Assembly (NCBI RefSeq): GCF_932276165.1 | Contig: NC_064007.1 | Span: 8,752,001 to 8,816,000, forward strand | From: Plutella xylostella | Lineage: Eukaryota; Arthropoda; Insecta; Lepidoptera; Plutellidae | Direction: 5' to 3' | Length of the DNA: 64,000 bases | Shown: piece by piece, positions 54,631-64,000 of the stretch | How positions within the stretch are numbered: position 1 is the first letter of the stretch | Layout of the letters: each line of letters begins with the position of its first letter | The notes under the pieces: model-generated | The model's database searches: none | What the model was told of the DNA's origin: nothing | The model's input: only the letters and a program-made list of their open reading frames with translations | Position numbers and translations under genes: made by a program

Positions 54631-54781
54631 ACCCCCTTATTCATGGAAAAGTTGCAGCACGTTTTGGCTAGTGGACTGTTTTGTCCCTCTCTGTCAAAGA
54701 ACAAATTGTTCTTTGTTGGAGAGGGGCGGAGCGGTTTGTTGGTTGGGACGTGTTGTGGCTTCTCTATGAATAAGGGGGTAA
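54629..54781. mobile_element. MITE, CCCCCTTATTCAT family, copy 2
   Basis: 147-bp core 54632-54778, 'cccccttattcatgg' to 'tatgaataaggggg', flanked by TTA and TAA. Same middle 'ttttgtccctctctgtcaaagaacaaattgttct' as the copy at 35134, plus an extra GC-rich segment 'ggagaggggcggagcgg' absent there. Confidence 0.88.
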
Positions 54782-55484
54782 ATATTTGAAATGATTTTAA
54801 ACATTTTTCCACCGGGATAAAAATGGGCCGAACCATATTTTCATAAAATACTATGTTTCTACTTGAATAATTACTGTGTGTACTTGTGTGATTCACTACT
54901 TTAATGATTCTCTATGGTTTTATTATGGATTTAGCTACACTTGGTAAATTCAAGTATTTGAAGTATTGTTCATCATAAAAAAAAAGGAAAAAAAACATAC
55001 TTTACCAATTAGGCAGCAACAAAACTAACATACATTTAAGGAACACCAGTGTGGTATTGTTTGCAAAACAAATCTACTGTCAAAACATTAGTTCAGAACT
55101 AAGAAACCCAGATTCTAAATTTATACTTACTTACTAGGTATTTGATACTAGGTACATTGTGTATAATGTGGGTTTGTATAAAATGCATTTCATCTTCAAA
55201 CCAGTTAGATGCTAAGCAGGTAGGTTTAGGTTGTGGGAGAGTAGGTTCTTGAATTGAAAAACATGCTATCCTTTTGTATCTCATGTGTGGTGAATGTTAT
55301 AGATAATATGATTTTGGTATTTACTTACCCACCTAAGTATGTAAAGTTTGCTTTATTGGAATTCAATAGGTATTTACTTCAGTACCTCAATTACTAGTTA
55401 TGTATCAGAAAACAGAATAGAATTCATGTAATTTAGTAAGTATTCCTTTTATTCAATGGTTATATTGGCCATAACTTGTACCTG
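54782..55484. other. AT-rich non-coding stretch
   Basis: Nothing recognised. Confidence 0.35.
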
Positions 55485-56110
55485 ACTGACTGTGACTAAG
55501 ACAATTCTTATATATTCAGCAAGTTAATGATAATTTATAATACTTAAAAACCTGCATTATACCCTTTTATTAATATAAATAAAGATTGATTTTGCTTTGG
55601 AAAAGATGTTAAGAATATTAAACAAAATTAATAAATAATAGGGTCAATGAGTCAGTTGCCGACCTAGTTGAGCACCAACTTTACTTTTACTAAAGTTATC
55701 TACTTGTCTGATTAAATAAAATAAATACCTTCAATTAGATACTTATACCCGTAGGGTCAATGTGTTGGATGGCGGCCATAGGAGCACTAACACTATTTTA
55801 AGTTAACTGAAATATTTGGAAAAGATAAAATAAATATTTCTATAGTGAATATTCATGCAATTTTACTTTTGAAGGTTAAATGGATATCATTGGCTATATA
55901 TTATTGACTGTGACCATGACAATTTTTACATATTAAGTGATTAGTAATAATTTATTATACTTATTATTCTCCTTTAATTCTGCTAATATAAATAATTATT
56001 GATTTGGGTTTGGATAAGATGTTGATAATATTAAACAAAATTTATAATTAGGGTCATTGAGGCGATTGGCGACCATAAGAGTTTCAACTGTATTCTATTC
56101 TAAATAAAAT
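55485..56110. repeat. Diverged direct duplications, ~415-bp spacing
   Basis: 'gactgtgactaagacaattcttatatatt...aaagatgttaagaatattaaacaaaatt...agggtcaatgagtcagttgccgacc' (55488-55665) recurs at about 55905-56090. A third short piece 'agggtcaatgtgttggatggcggccataggagcac' lies at 55753-55790. Old tandem duplication. Confidence 0.7.
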
Positions 56111-56543
56111 TTATTAAGTTTTGAATAAGATAGGAAAATATTTTCATAGTACATGAGTTACTTACTACCGATAAATAAATTGAAATGACTTCTTATCAGC
56201 TTGGGTAAAGGAAAGCAGTTGCTGAATTGGATTCTTCTTACAAACTGACCAATATACATACTATATACAGGAGGAGATGATGACAGTTAGTTATTAATAA
56301 GTAATGTTGAGCTTGACTGTGATGAAGTTAATTAGAGGCAGGGAAACCACCTCGAACAACTTGTAGGTACCATGGTAGACACAAGCCAGCATCGATAAAA
56401 TATTAATTGTCACATAACTCTGAGATCTACAATATAGAGACACATTTGAGTGATTGCTCTTGACACAAGCTGAAATGGGAGATAGTAATTATATTCTAAT
56501 TATGTCCATTATTGGAAGACATTGTACTGTGACGATACTCATG

Positions 56544-56998
56544 AGTAGACTCAGGAAATATCCGTGTCGAATAAATGTATAAGTAGACTCAGGGAATATC
56601 CGTGTCGAAAATACAAGAGTAGGCTCAGGAAATATCCGTGCCGAATAACTATTACACATTATGGATACATAAGATATCCGTGCCAAATAACTATTACACA
56701 TTTTTAAGTAGACTCAGGAAATATCCGTGTCGAATAAATGTATAAGTAGACTCAGGGAATATCCGTGTCGAAAATACAAGAGTAGGCTCAGGAAATATCC
56801 GTGCCGAATAATTATTGCATATTATGGATACAGAAGTAGGCTCAGGAACTATCCGTGCCGAATAACTATTACACATTATTGATACATTAAGTAGACTCAG
56901 GAAGTGTCCGTGTCGAATAAATGCATAAGTAGACTCAGGAAATATCCGTGTCGAATAAATGCTTAAGTAGGCTCAGGAGATATCCGTGCTGAATTGTG
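56544..56998. repeat. Minisatellite with higher-order structure, ~11 units
   Basis: The basic unit 'agtagactcaggaaatatccgtgtcgaataa' is followed by a variable tail. Variant order A-B-C-D (56544-56705) is repeated as A-B-C (56706-56815) with the same tails ('atgtata', 'aatacaag', 'ctattacacattatggatac'), then four more units. This shows block duplication. Confidence 0.92.
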
Positions 56999-57354
56999 AA
57001 GCTGAATAAAATATTATTAACATCATCTGGATCCCAATCAATAGATCCTTTCCTAGGGACTGACTGACAAAAAAAAAACAGTTTGAATAGAGCCAGTGGG
57101 CTAGAGAAGGTAGATGGGTCTGGTGGACGGATCTGGTCGTCCTTCATAGGGTGTGCGAGGCGGGGCGCACCTTCTATTCAAATTAAAAAACCCTTTTTTT
57201 ATATATATATAATATATATTTTTAAATCACTCTCAATTATGTATATTTTTTAAGAAATAACTATTGCTTGAGCTTTGTTCTGTTGTCCTAAAAATTAGAT
57301 AAACTAGGGATTATGAACTAGGGTTCTAGGGATTAGTGCTAGGGTAGGGATTCT

Positions 57355-57425
57355 CTCAACCTCCTAAAAGAACTTGAGTTACTTCGGCAATGTAGAGTCC
57401 TAACCGCTAGACTAGACGATCACGT
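57355..57425 (-). pseudogene. tRNA-His-like pseudogene or SINE head
   Basis: The minus strand reads 'cgtgatcgtctagtctagcggttaggactctac...' then 'ccgaagtaactcaagttcttttaggagg'. This follows tRNA-His(GTG) through D arm, anticodon stem and T arm, but has extra bases in the D loop, a deletion that removes the GTG anticodon, and a broken B box (TTCTTTT for TTCGAAT). Not functional. Confidence 0.6.
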
Positions 57426-57539
57426 ATTGGCCAAACGAATAATGCAAAACACGTATACCGTTACAAAACTTCTCTTCAGTTCGTTTCAGTTTAGTTAGGG
57501 CGAAAAATACGTCTCAAATAGGTAGGTTAGAGTCTGAAG

Positions 57540-57706
57540 CGTCACTACAGGGGGGGGTATATTACAATTGATATGCCGTAGACCAGGATAGGGTGATCAG
57601 AATTATTAGAAACAGGATCGGGTTATTAGGAACGTTATTTTATTTGTGTTTTGCATTATTCAAAAACTTAAAAGGCTTTTAGCCTACAATTGGTGCCGTG
57701 ACCAGG
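57540..57706 (+). mobile_element. Orphan LTR end with BEL/Pao-type primer site
   Basis: 'ttagcctaca' ends at 57688, then TGGTGCCGTGACCAGG (57691-57706). An ACA end followed within a few bases by TGGTGCCGTGACC is typical of BEL/Pao elements. No gag, pol or second LTR is found to the right, so this is a remnant. Left limit uncertain. Confidence 0.4.
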
Positions 57707-57799
57707 ATGGAGATTGAGAGAAAACGTAAATAGAAAAATCATATGTGTAGGCGTACAATAAAATAGGCATTTAGAGAAAAAAAAAACAAATAAAAAAAA

Positions 57800-57990
57800 A
57801 TATATAATGTGTACACTTAGGTAATACATTTTGTTTGAACCATTTAAAAGGTCAATAACTGGTAACTTTACCCTTTACATAAAAAAAAAAAAAAACTTAG
57901 CATAATATTTGTATACTTGTATACATTTTGCTTGAAACATTTGAAGTGCCGATATGTGGTACTTTTACCCTATTGTATACAAATTTGTTT
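57800..57990 (+). repeat. Diverged tandem duplication, ~110-bp period
   Basis: 'tacattttgtttgaaccatttaaaaggtcaataactggtaactttaccct' (57827) and 'tacattttgcttgaaacatttgaagtgccgatatgtggtacttttaccct' (57922) are two related units. Confidence 0.65.
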
Positions 57991-59387
57991 CATTCAAACT
58001 TAGTGTGCTTAAAATACGTGTAGGTTGCCTACAAATGCATTAGTAAAACAATCAAATAGGTTATAGGTAGCGTCCTGTCATTATTATTTTGGTAAAGATA
58101 TGACATTGTGATTTAGAAGCTGCGCACACTTTACATGGTTCATTTATACCGATCTTACCATGGTGCACTTGAAACTGGTAGGTTTGGCGCATGGATGTTG
58201 CGTCATTTTCTGTAATTATTTCATTAAATTAATAAAGGAAAAGGGGTACCTATAGTAAAATAAAGTAGGTACCTACTAAGTAAACGAGAATAAACTAAAC
58301 TAACGGTCAAAGACCGTTCGAAGTTAGCGTGGTAGGTAGCTATAACTAACAGATGTTTTGGTAAATGCAAACTTTAGTAAGTACCTAAGTACTTGTTTAC
58401 CTATTTAATTTTTTCTACGACTACGATTGTCTAGGGAATAGTTTTTTTGTTATTTATACATACATATACACATATTATAGGTAGATAGTAGACACATTTT
58501 AATAAGTGTCAGTTTCACAGCGGCGGATGAGATATATCTACTCATGGCAAATTTATTTTGATTGTGTGCATCCGATTTTAGGTTTAATTCCAAGTGTACT
58601 GTCTGTCTACTGTTATTTTATACTTCTACTTACCTTTTAATAAAAGGTAAATAAGGATACAACAGGAAGAAGTTAGCTAGCTGTATTTGATGTTCGAACC
58701 TGATTACCTGTAGATATCAATGATTAATTGCAGTTCAAGAGTTTTAACACAGGTGGCGCTGGTATACATATTAAAATCATAGAATAACTAAGTACTACAG
58801 AATGACAATGTCATAGTAAAAAATCGTAGCCATAAAAAAGCTTGAAAATTTAAGCAGTTTCCAGATGGCGCTATACGTTTCGTTAAGCGGTTTCTAGGTG
58901 GCACCACTATCTATGGATAAATGCAATTACATCTATCTATTCGATGGTCGTCGTAATCTTGGAAACGGCCAATAGATGGCATTTTAAGCATAAAATATAA
59001 ATCTTTGAATTAAATATTATTCTCTTCATCTAATGTGCATGCAGTTTGGTAAATATTGCACTCAAAAACTTATGGAAACAAAATAATGCTGGTACATACT
59101 TAGGTACTATATCATTGTCAACTTTGTAAGAAGATATTTATTTTGCTCGTACCTACGAGAGTCAACTTGAGACCCGCTACCTATACCCGTCTCTTTCACT
59201 CTCACGTGATAATAGAATGGAGCGAAAGGGATAGGACCATTTTTCAGGTGTCAAGTTAACTAGCGTAAGTATACTTTGCTCGCTTATGTGCGCGGTCGCC
59301 GCCCTCGCACCATCGAGTCAATATTGTATCATAGAACGAATAGGTACCTACTTAATGTATTTTGGTAAATTAAGTATTTAGTTATCA
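57991..59387. other. Non-coding stretch
   Basis: No gene. Several 'ggtagg/tacctac' runs typical of Lepidopteran intergenic DNA. Confidence 0.35.
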
Positions 59388-59480
59388 TCATCATCAACAG
59401 CCAACGCACGTCCATTGCTGACCATAGGCCTCACCCAAAGCACGCCACAAAACTGTCACATTCGCCGAGCATTCGCCCCG
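59388..59480 (-). repeat. RTE-type 3' tail relic
   Basis: 'atcatcatcatcaacagccaacgcacgtccattgctgaccataggcc...aagcacgccac' is the reverse complement of a forward 'ggctgatgatgatg' tail. Confidence 0.7.
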
Positions 59481-59930
59481 AATTTCATAATTTTGATAAT
59501 TAAGGGCCTGCACAGGGTGACGTGCCGCGCCAACTTTGGGTTTTCAATGCTCTTCACACAGCACACGCAGTGACACGCACACATGTAAGTTTGCACAGTG
59601 GTTCGATAAACTTTTACTCGCCAACTTTATTGAAAATTATGTTCAAGTACATTTTGGGTGATTTTAGGGTACTTAAGTATAATTTTTACTTACACTGGTA
59701 GGCACCAGGAAAGAGTAGAAATTAATAGGAGTGCCACTTTACTCCATACTCGGAACCCGATTAACTTTTTCAAACAAATGTGGTATTTACTTGTAGAAAG
59801 GTAACTACAAGTATTAAAGTGTACATAATAAGTTTCGGACATCCTCCAGCCAACTGAACCCCGACGACGAAGCAAAGTAAATTCATAGTGTCGCAAAAGG
59901 GCTATACTAAGCCGAAAGGGGATGACTCAA

Positions 59931-60092
59931 GGGGTCATTCTGAACAACTTTTGTTCTACGAGTTTTGCAAATTCGCGAAAAAAAATATTCGTTTTCCATG
60001 GTAAAAAGTCACGTGTCCAACAAAGTTTCTATGAAAAAGATTTTTTTCTGTTAATTTCCAAAACTCGTAGAACAAAAGTTCAGAATGACCCC
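59931..60092. mobile_element. Hairpin MITE, GGGGTCATTCTGAA ends
   Basis: Left 'ggggtcattctgaac' with 'aacttttgttctacgagttttg', right 'caaaactcgtagaacaaaagttcagaatgacccc'. About 38-bp inverted ends with few mismatches and a 90-bp middle. A diverged relative lies at 27945-28085 and a lone end at 1721-1735. Confidence 0.88.
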
Positions 60093-60614
60093 CTGTCTCA
60101 CTCCTTACCTGCCGAAGGAGGAAGGTAATGTTTTTTGATTGTATGTATATATGTTTGTCTGTTTCTTTGTTCCCTCCTGTAGCCTAAACGGCTTGATAGA
60201 TTTTGATGCATGAGGTATTGTTAGACGCGTATTGATTGCGCGATGGTTATAGTTTATGTGACGTTACATTAAAATGTACATAGCACCCTCTAGAGGACAT
60301 AACGTGATGATCGAAAAAATAATAATTCAACATTGCCGTGTAAGGTATCAAATGAAAGGGCTTGATTTTCACATTACAAAAATATGCATATTGAAGGTAC
60401 CTATTTAAATAACAACAAAATTATTGAAATAAAAAATGATCATGAACTGACGTAAAATTTCATAAAATAAAAACAACTAAAAAGTTACAAATGAAAATAT
60501 ATAATTATAAACAAACAAAATACCTTTTTGTTTGTTTATAATTTGTTTAGTATATACCGCTTTTTCAATACCTGTAAGTACATTTTTTGGTAGCAGCATA
60601 ATATTTTTTCTTAT
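60093..60614. other. Non-coding stretch
   Basis: An imperfect inverted repeat 'aaacaaacaaaataccttttTGTTTGTTT' lies at about 60510-60540. No gene. Confidence 0.4.
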
Positions 60615-60800
60615 TTTTAGGGTTTCGTACCTCAAAAGGAAAAAAGCAACCGTTATAGGATCTCTTTGTTGTCCGTCTGTCTGACTGACTGTCTGTCACC
60701 GCCCTTTTTCTCAGAAACGGGTAAAGATATCAAGCTGTCATTTCGCATAGATGGGGAGTACCCCAAAAAAATATTGTGGTACTCGTACTCCCTGTCCCAT
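60615..60800 (+). repeat. Widespread Lepidopteran 'gggtttcgta...gtccgtctgtctg' repeat
   Basis: 'agggtttcgtacctcaaaaggaaaaaagcaac', 'ttgttgtccgtctgtctgactgac' and 'ctcagaaacgggtaaagatatcaag' follow the familiar pattern of an abundant Lepidopteran repeat of unclear class. Confidence 0.65.
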
Positions 60801-61119
60801 ACAAGTAAATTGGGGCTGATATTTTTTCCGGTTATTTTGATGGTGTAGGTAGGGTATCGTTGAATAGGTCTTTTAATATAATAGGTATAAAAAAGGTTAA
60901 AATATAATTATTTAGCTTTTACCCTTAAATTTGGGGATTACACCATAGACAAAACCTAATTTAAAAAAATGATTTCAATAGATGGAGTGATTTTATGTTG
61001 GGTAACTCAGAATAATAATGGTTAATGGTGCTATTCCGCTGAGCACCGAAACTGGTGGGACACTAGTGATAAGTGGTCAAGGAAATGCAGCAGGGTAGAC
61101 CCTGCTCCTAGAACAAGGT
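60801..61119. other. AT-rich non-coding stretch
   Basis: Nothing recognised. Confidence 0.35.
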
Positions 61120-61440
61120 ATTAGGTATGAGTTTGTGATGTGTGTGCGTGAAAAGCGAGGATGGAAACTTTGAATATTTTCTTGATTTTGGTGCTCAGCT
61201 CACCGATCAATCAAGTGCTGTGGCCTTACTGTCCACAGCTCATGCTGAGCTGGTGCCGTTTCGACACTCCGGACAGCAAGTTATTGTTTTGTATTTTGTC
61301 TGTATTTTAGTTTTTGTCTCATGTTCTATTATTTTTGTCCTTGTTGTTTTGTATAAGTATGTATTTCTTTTTCTTTAAATCTGTATTTTTGTTGTTGTTG
61401 CTGTCTATGTGTTGAATAAATGTATCTTTATCTTTATCTT
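61120..61440 (+). mobile_element. Probable non-LTR 3' UTR and tail
   Basis: Ends 'gttgaataaatgtatctttatctttatcttc': a polyadenylation signal followed by (TTTATC)n, as in many non-LTR elements. Upstream DNA has a 78-codon ORF without recognisable domain. Confidence 0.5.
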
Positions 61441-61559
61441 CAAATCACGCAATCTATCGTTGGTTTTTTTTAGTGGCCACTGTCTATAGAAGAAATTCAG
61501 TCATTGACAATTTTACGTTACGAATTTATTTTTATTTATATTATTTTTATTTTTACATT

Positions 61560-61925
61560 TTCGTGGAGAACCAACAGCATTTTGTTAATCAATAATTATT
61601 ACTTATGAACACATAACAACTTGATGCCATTAACAGAATGAACTTAGTAAACCGAGTAAACCTAACTCATCCAGAGGAAAAATAAAATATCTTTCTCTCT
61701 CTCTGAAAAACATACTTAATAGCCCAAAGTCGATGCTTCTAGCTATTAACATCTTTGAAATAAAATTGAGCCACCACCGTGTTACTGTCCTCATCAGATC
61801 CTCACGAGACCATACCTCCACCAGCACCATGCGACTGTATTTTTGATCCTTAACCTGCGTATCACTTAAATCCATTCGCTATATTCCTGCTCCTCATCAG
61901 ACTTTTACGAGACTGTAATGTCACG
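61560..61925 (-). repeat. Possible interspersed repeat with 81-codon ORF
   Basis: Minus-strand ORF 61875-61630 starts 'MDLSDTQVKDQKYS'. Text such as 'gtctcgtaaaagtctgatgaggagcagg' and 'ctcgtgaggatctgatgagg' before and inside it is repetitive (two copies of the same phrase). More likely a repeat than a gene; not identified. Confidence 0.3.
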
Positions 61926-62904
61926 AGAATATTACCCACTATATAATTTAATGTATTGAATATACTAAAAGAATTATGCTTCCTCAATTACAAATCAAAT
62001 TATGTTGGTGTCATAAAAGTTGAAAAAGTGCAATGACAACCAATGTGCAGTGATTTTGTATCTGTACACGAAAAGATCGCGAGCTGTCAGTGCTGCCTAA
62101 ACCGACGTGACCCTTCTTTGGAGGCCAGCGGCCGACTGAGTCAAACGTTGCTTGTGTTTATGATTTTATAACACAGAAAGCCGCCATAGATATTTGTATG
62201 AAGATTTGAGGGAAAAAAATTGCTCAAGTTTGCGATTAATTTACTCAAAATAAGTGTGTGTTTATTAAAAAACAAGGTATTTAGCGCCTAGTCCAAGCAT
62301 TTAACTTAATAATATGATAAAAATCATATGAAAATTCTTGATAATTACGACACAGTTGTTACAATACGGGACTGCTTTTTCGTGATATTCTGAATTTTAT
62401 TTACAGTTATCCATAAGCATTTACTTGAATTGGAATCATTCAGCACCTAGCTAGACTCTTCGGCTACCTGTGTGATTTTTTTCAAGGTTGTAGAGCATCG
62501 TTTACTACATAATTCTATGACAATGCCAACCCTCGATTACCCCTTGCCGACCCTTAAAGGTTCATTTTTGTTTGTGTTTTTTCCGTATCTCAAAGTACAA
62601 TCGACAGAAAAGGTTTTTGCATTTCTTAATTGATTGCATATAAAGTGATTATCATTTAACTTTTAGAAATATGTTGACTAAAATGATTATTATTTCATAG
62701 AATAGTATACTTAACTAGCCAAAGTTTAACCTCAGTAACAGTGAAAAGTAATTTACCCTTCTCATTGTTTTAGCTCTTACCTGAAACTGAAATAAACGGT
62801 TTATCGATGTACTTACTTATACTTACTATACTAGTACCTACTCGTTACTCTATGATACCATTTGTTGAAAATATTACTTATTCATTACCATAGAATAACG
62901 AGTA
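61926..62904. other. AT-rich non-coding stretch
   Basis: Nothing recognised. Confidence 0.35.
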
Positions 62905-62908
62905 GGTA

Positions 62909-63115
62909 CCTTCTTAAGAGGAGAGTATACATACCTTTGCGATTTTAGCGAAATAGTTAGGTATTTAAGAAAACATTTGCTATCGCTTGTACTCTCATGC
63001 CCCGGGCACGGGTGCGACAGAGATATACTGCAGCTCGCGACTGACAATAGGTAAGTACCTACTTTTCTGAATGAAATTCTGGTTTTGGGAGAAAACGTTT
63101 TACACTAACTAAATA
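62909..63115. mobile_element. TTAA-MITE relic (left half)
   Basis: 'cttcTTAAgaggagagtata', 'gcgattttagcgaaata', 'aaaacatttgctatcgcttgtactctcatgccccgggcacgggtgcga' and 'ggagaaaacgttttacactaactaaata' match the left part of 36943-37487. The right half and second TTAA are missing. Confidence 0.8.
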
Positions 63116-63187
63116 CTTACTTTGGGAAAATAAAGGAAATAAAATGGGAAAATAAACTATGGATATATTTTAATAAATATTTATTTT

Positions 63188-63726
63188 TTATTTATGTTGT
63201 AGAATTCGTAGCTTAGAGTGAGGCTTAAATGCAACAGACTCACGAATTTTGCCTCTTTTACAGTAAAAATGTATTTTTACTAATATTAAGTGATCAATAA
63301 GGAACTTAATATGTTCTTGGCATAAAAATGCCATCAAATCTTCTGCCTCGCATCTCAAATATATTAAAATACTCTTAATCAGATTTGCCTTTAAATTTCT
63401 TAAATGAATCGTTAAGATAACGTTAAGAAGATTAATAAGGAACATAAACTTACGAGGATCAAAATACATAAGCCCAGCATCGATTGGCTCATCTGTTGTA
63501 CCATCCATTGGCACAGTTGTTTCCGTAGGATCATTGGTGTTAGAAGCGGGTTTCTGGGTTGATCCACATTTTGATGACTGAGTAGTTTTATAATGAATTG
63601 GTACAACTGGTCCCAACAGCCTACTATAAGTTTCACATTTGTGAATACACGACAGGTGAAAATGTGCAGCACATATGTATTGGTTTCTCAGCTCACTATC
63701 CGTTAGTGAGGTCAGGGTTGAGTTTC
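63188..63726 (-). CDS. THAP zinc-finger domain exon (C-terminal half of the domain plus tail)
   Basis: Minus strand. The exon begins at 63726 after a strong acceptor 'tacttttcttttttag' with 2 bases of a split codon (phase 1). The peptide reads 'NSTLTSLTDSELRNQYICAA', 'HFHLSCIHKCETYSRLL', 'GPVVPIHY'. The CxxH pair followed by F ('ICAAHF') and 'VVPIHY' in the place of the AVPTIF box are the second zinc pair and signature end of a THAP domain; the first CxxxC pair must lie on an upstream exon. A Ser/Thr/Pro-rich linker follows. Two models: (a) splicing at a perfect donor C|GTAAGT, exon 63454-63726, 273 nt, phase 1 at both ends; (b) a terminal exon running to TAA at 63188 overlapping AATAAA signals. 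The 85 stop-free codons after the donor, in AT-rich DNA, favour (b). THAP proteins bind DNA and include domesticated P-element-type transposases. Confidence 0.65.
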
Positions 63727-63748
63727 CTAAAAAAGAAAAGTATTTATA

Positions 63749-63885
63749 GGGTGGTTTTGCACCATTTAACTTTAATTATTACAAACGTCAAATCGTCCGT
63801 CAAAGCATCGGTGATAAAAGCATTATTGATGCTTTGACGGACGATTTTACGTTTGTAATAGTCAAAGTTATGGTGCAACCCACCC
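63749..63885. mobile_element. Hairpin MITE in the intron next to the THAP exon
   Basis: 'gggtggttttgcaccatt...acaaacgtcaaatcgtccgtcaaagcatc' pairs with 'gatgctttgacggacgattttacgtttgtaatag...atggtgcaacccaccc'. Arms of about 60 bp with a few mismatches and an 18-bp loop. It would fold into a long hairpin if transcribed with the THAP gene. Confidence 0.88.
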
Positions 63886-64000
63886 TTAGTTTACTGTTAG
63901 GTATAATTAGGTACAGGCTATAGTACAACGCGGACAATTTTTTCACACTGAGAAGGACCTTATTTGCATGAGGATAATGACTTATAAAAGATACAATCTT
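63886..64000. other. Right edge, unassigned
   Basis: No upstream THAP exon (CxxxC) is recognisable in these bases on the minus strand, so it would lie beyond the window. Confidence 0.4.

Noticed and set aside
56544..56998. CRISPR-like array
   Set aside because: Repeats are imperfect, spacers are not unique, and the genome is an insect's.
56489..57147. Minus-strand ORFs of 60-70 codons with repeated 'IFPEST' peptides
   Set aside because: They are translations of the minisatellite units.
61142..61378. 78-codon plus-strand ORF with hydrophobic C-terminus
   Set aside because: The hydrophobic end comes from T-rich 3' UTR DNA before a (TTTATC)n tail.

Overview
The window is intergenic or intronic DNA from an insect, almost certainly a moth or butterfly. 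The evidence is an AT-rich background, relics of RTE, Jockey and R1 clade non-LTR retrotransposons, many 3' ends of the 'cagcagtgg...ggctgatgatg' type common in Lepidoptera, tRNA-derived SINEs with the Lepidopteran 'cggggcagatatttgtt' body, and a Kabuki/CsRn1-like Ty3/Gypsy element. I cannot name the species. I see no complete host protein gene. Most of the 64 kb is a layered set of mobile elements, and several are nested.

Region by region: 1-822 is the 3' end of a Jockey-like element. 1846-7221 is a complete young Ty3/Gypsy element with near-identical LTRs, a CTTT target duplication, a tRNA-Trp-like primer site, CHCC Gag, a textbook -1 frameshift signal, full Pol and an unusual third ORF for a small myristoylatable membrane protein. 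7.8-10.5 kb holds RTE pieces (minus strand) around a 5'-truncated Jockey-like RT (plus strand). 11.4-16.8 kb is SINEs, an R1-clade C-terminus and other debris. 18.6-20.3 kb holds a TA-flanked MITE and a long-TIR element carrying what looks like a transposase first exon. 22.8 kb is a GC-rich block with TCF-like sites. 23,714-25,354 is a near-perfect palindrome with 779-bp arms. 25.6-46 kb is mostly non-coding, with dispersed MITEs, split SINEs and minisatellites. 46,290-50,118 is a second LTR element with almost identical LTRs but a wrecked interior. 51.9-57 kb holds minisatellites and diverged direct duplications. At 57.35 kb is a tRNA-His-like relic, followed by an orphan BEL-type LTR end. 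At the right edge (63.2-63.7 kb, minus) is an exon encoding the C-terminal half of a THAP zinc-finger domain. It is the best candidate for part of a host or domesticated gene.

The only set of genes that work together is in the first LTR element. Gag is made alone or, by -1 frameshifting, as Gag-Pol. Pol supplies protease, RT/RNase H and integrase. The ORF in the env position encodes a protein whose layout (N-myristoylation motif, short ectodomain, one membrane span, cysteine cluster, polybasic tail) resembles small fusogenic or trafficking membrane proteins rather than a classical envelope.
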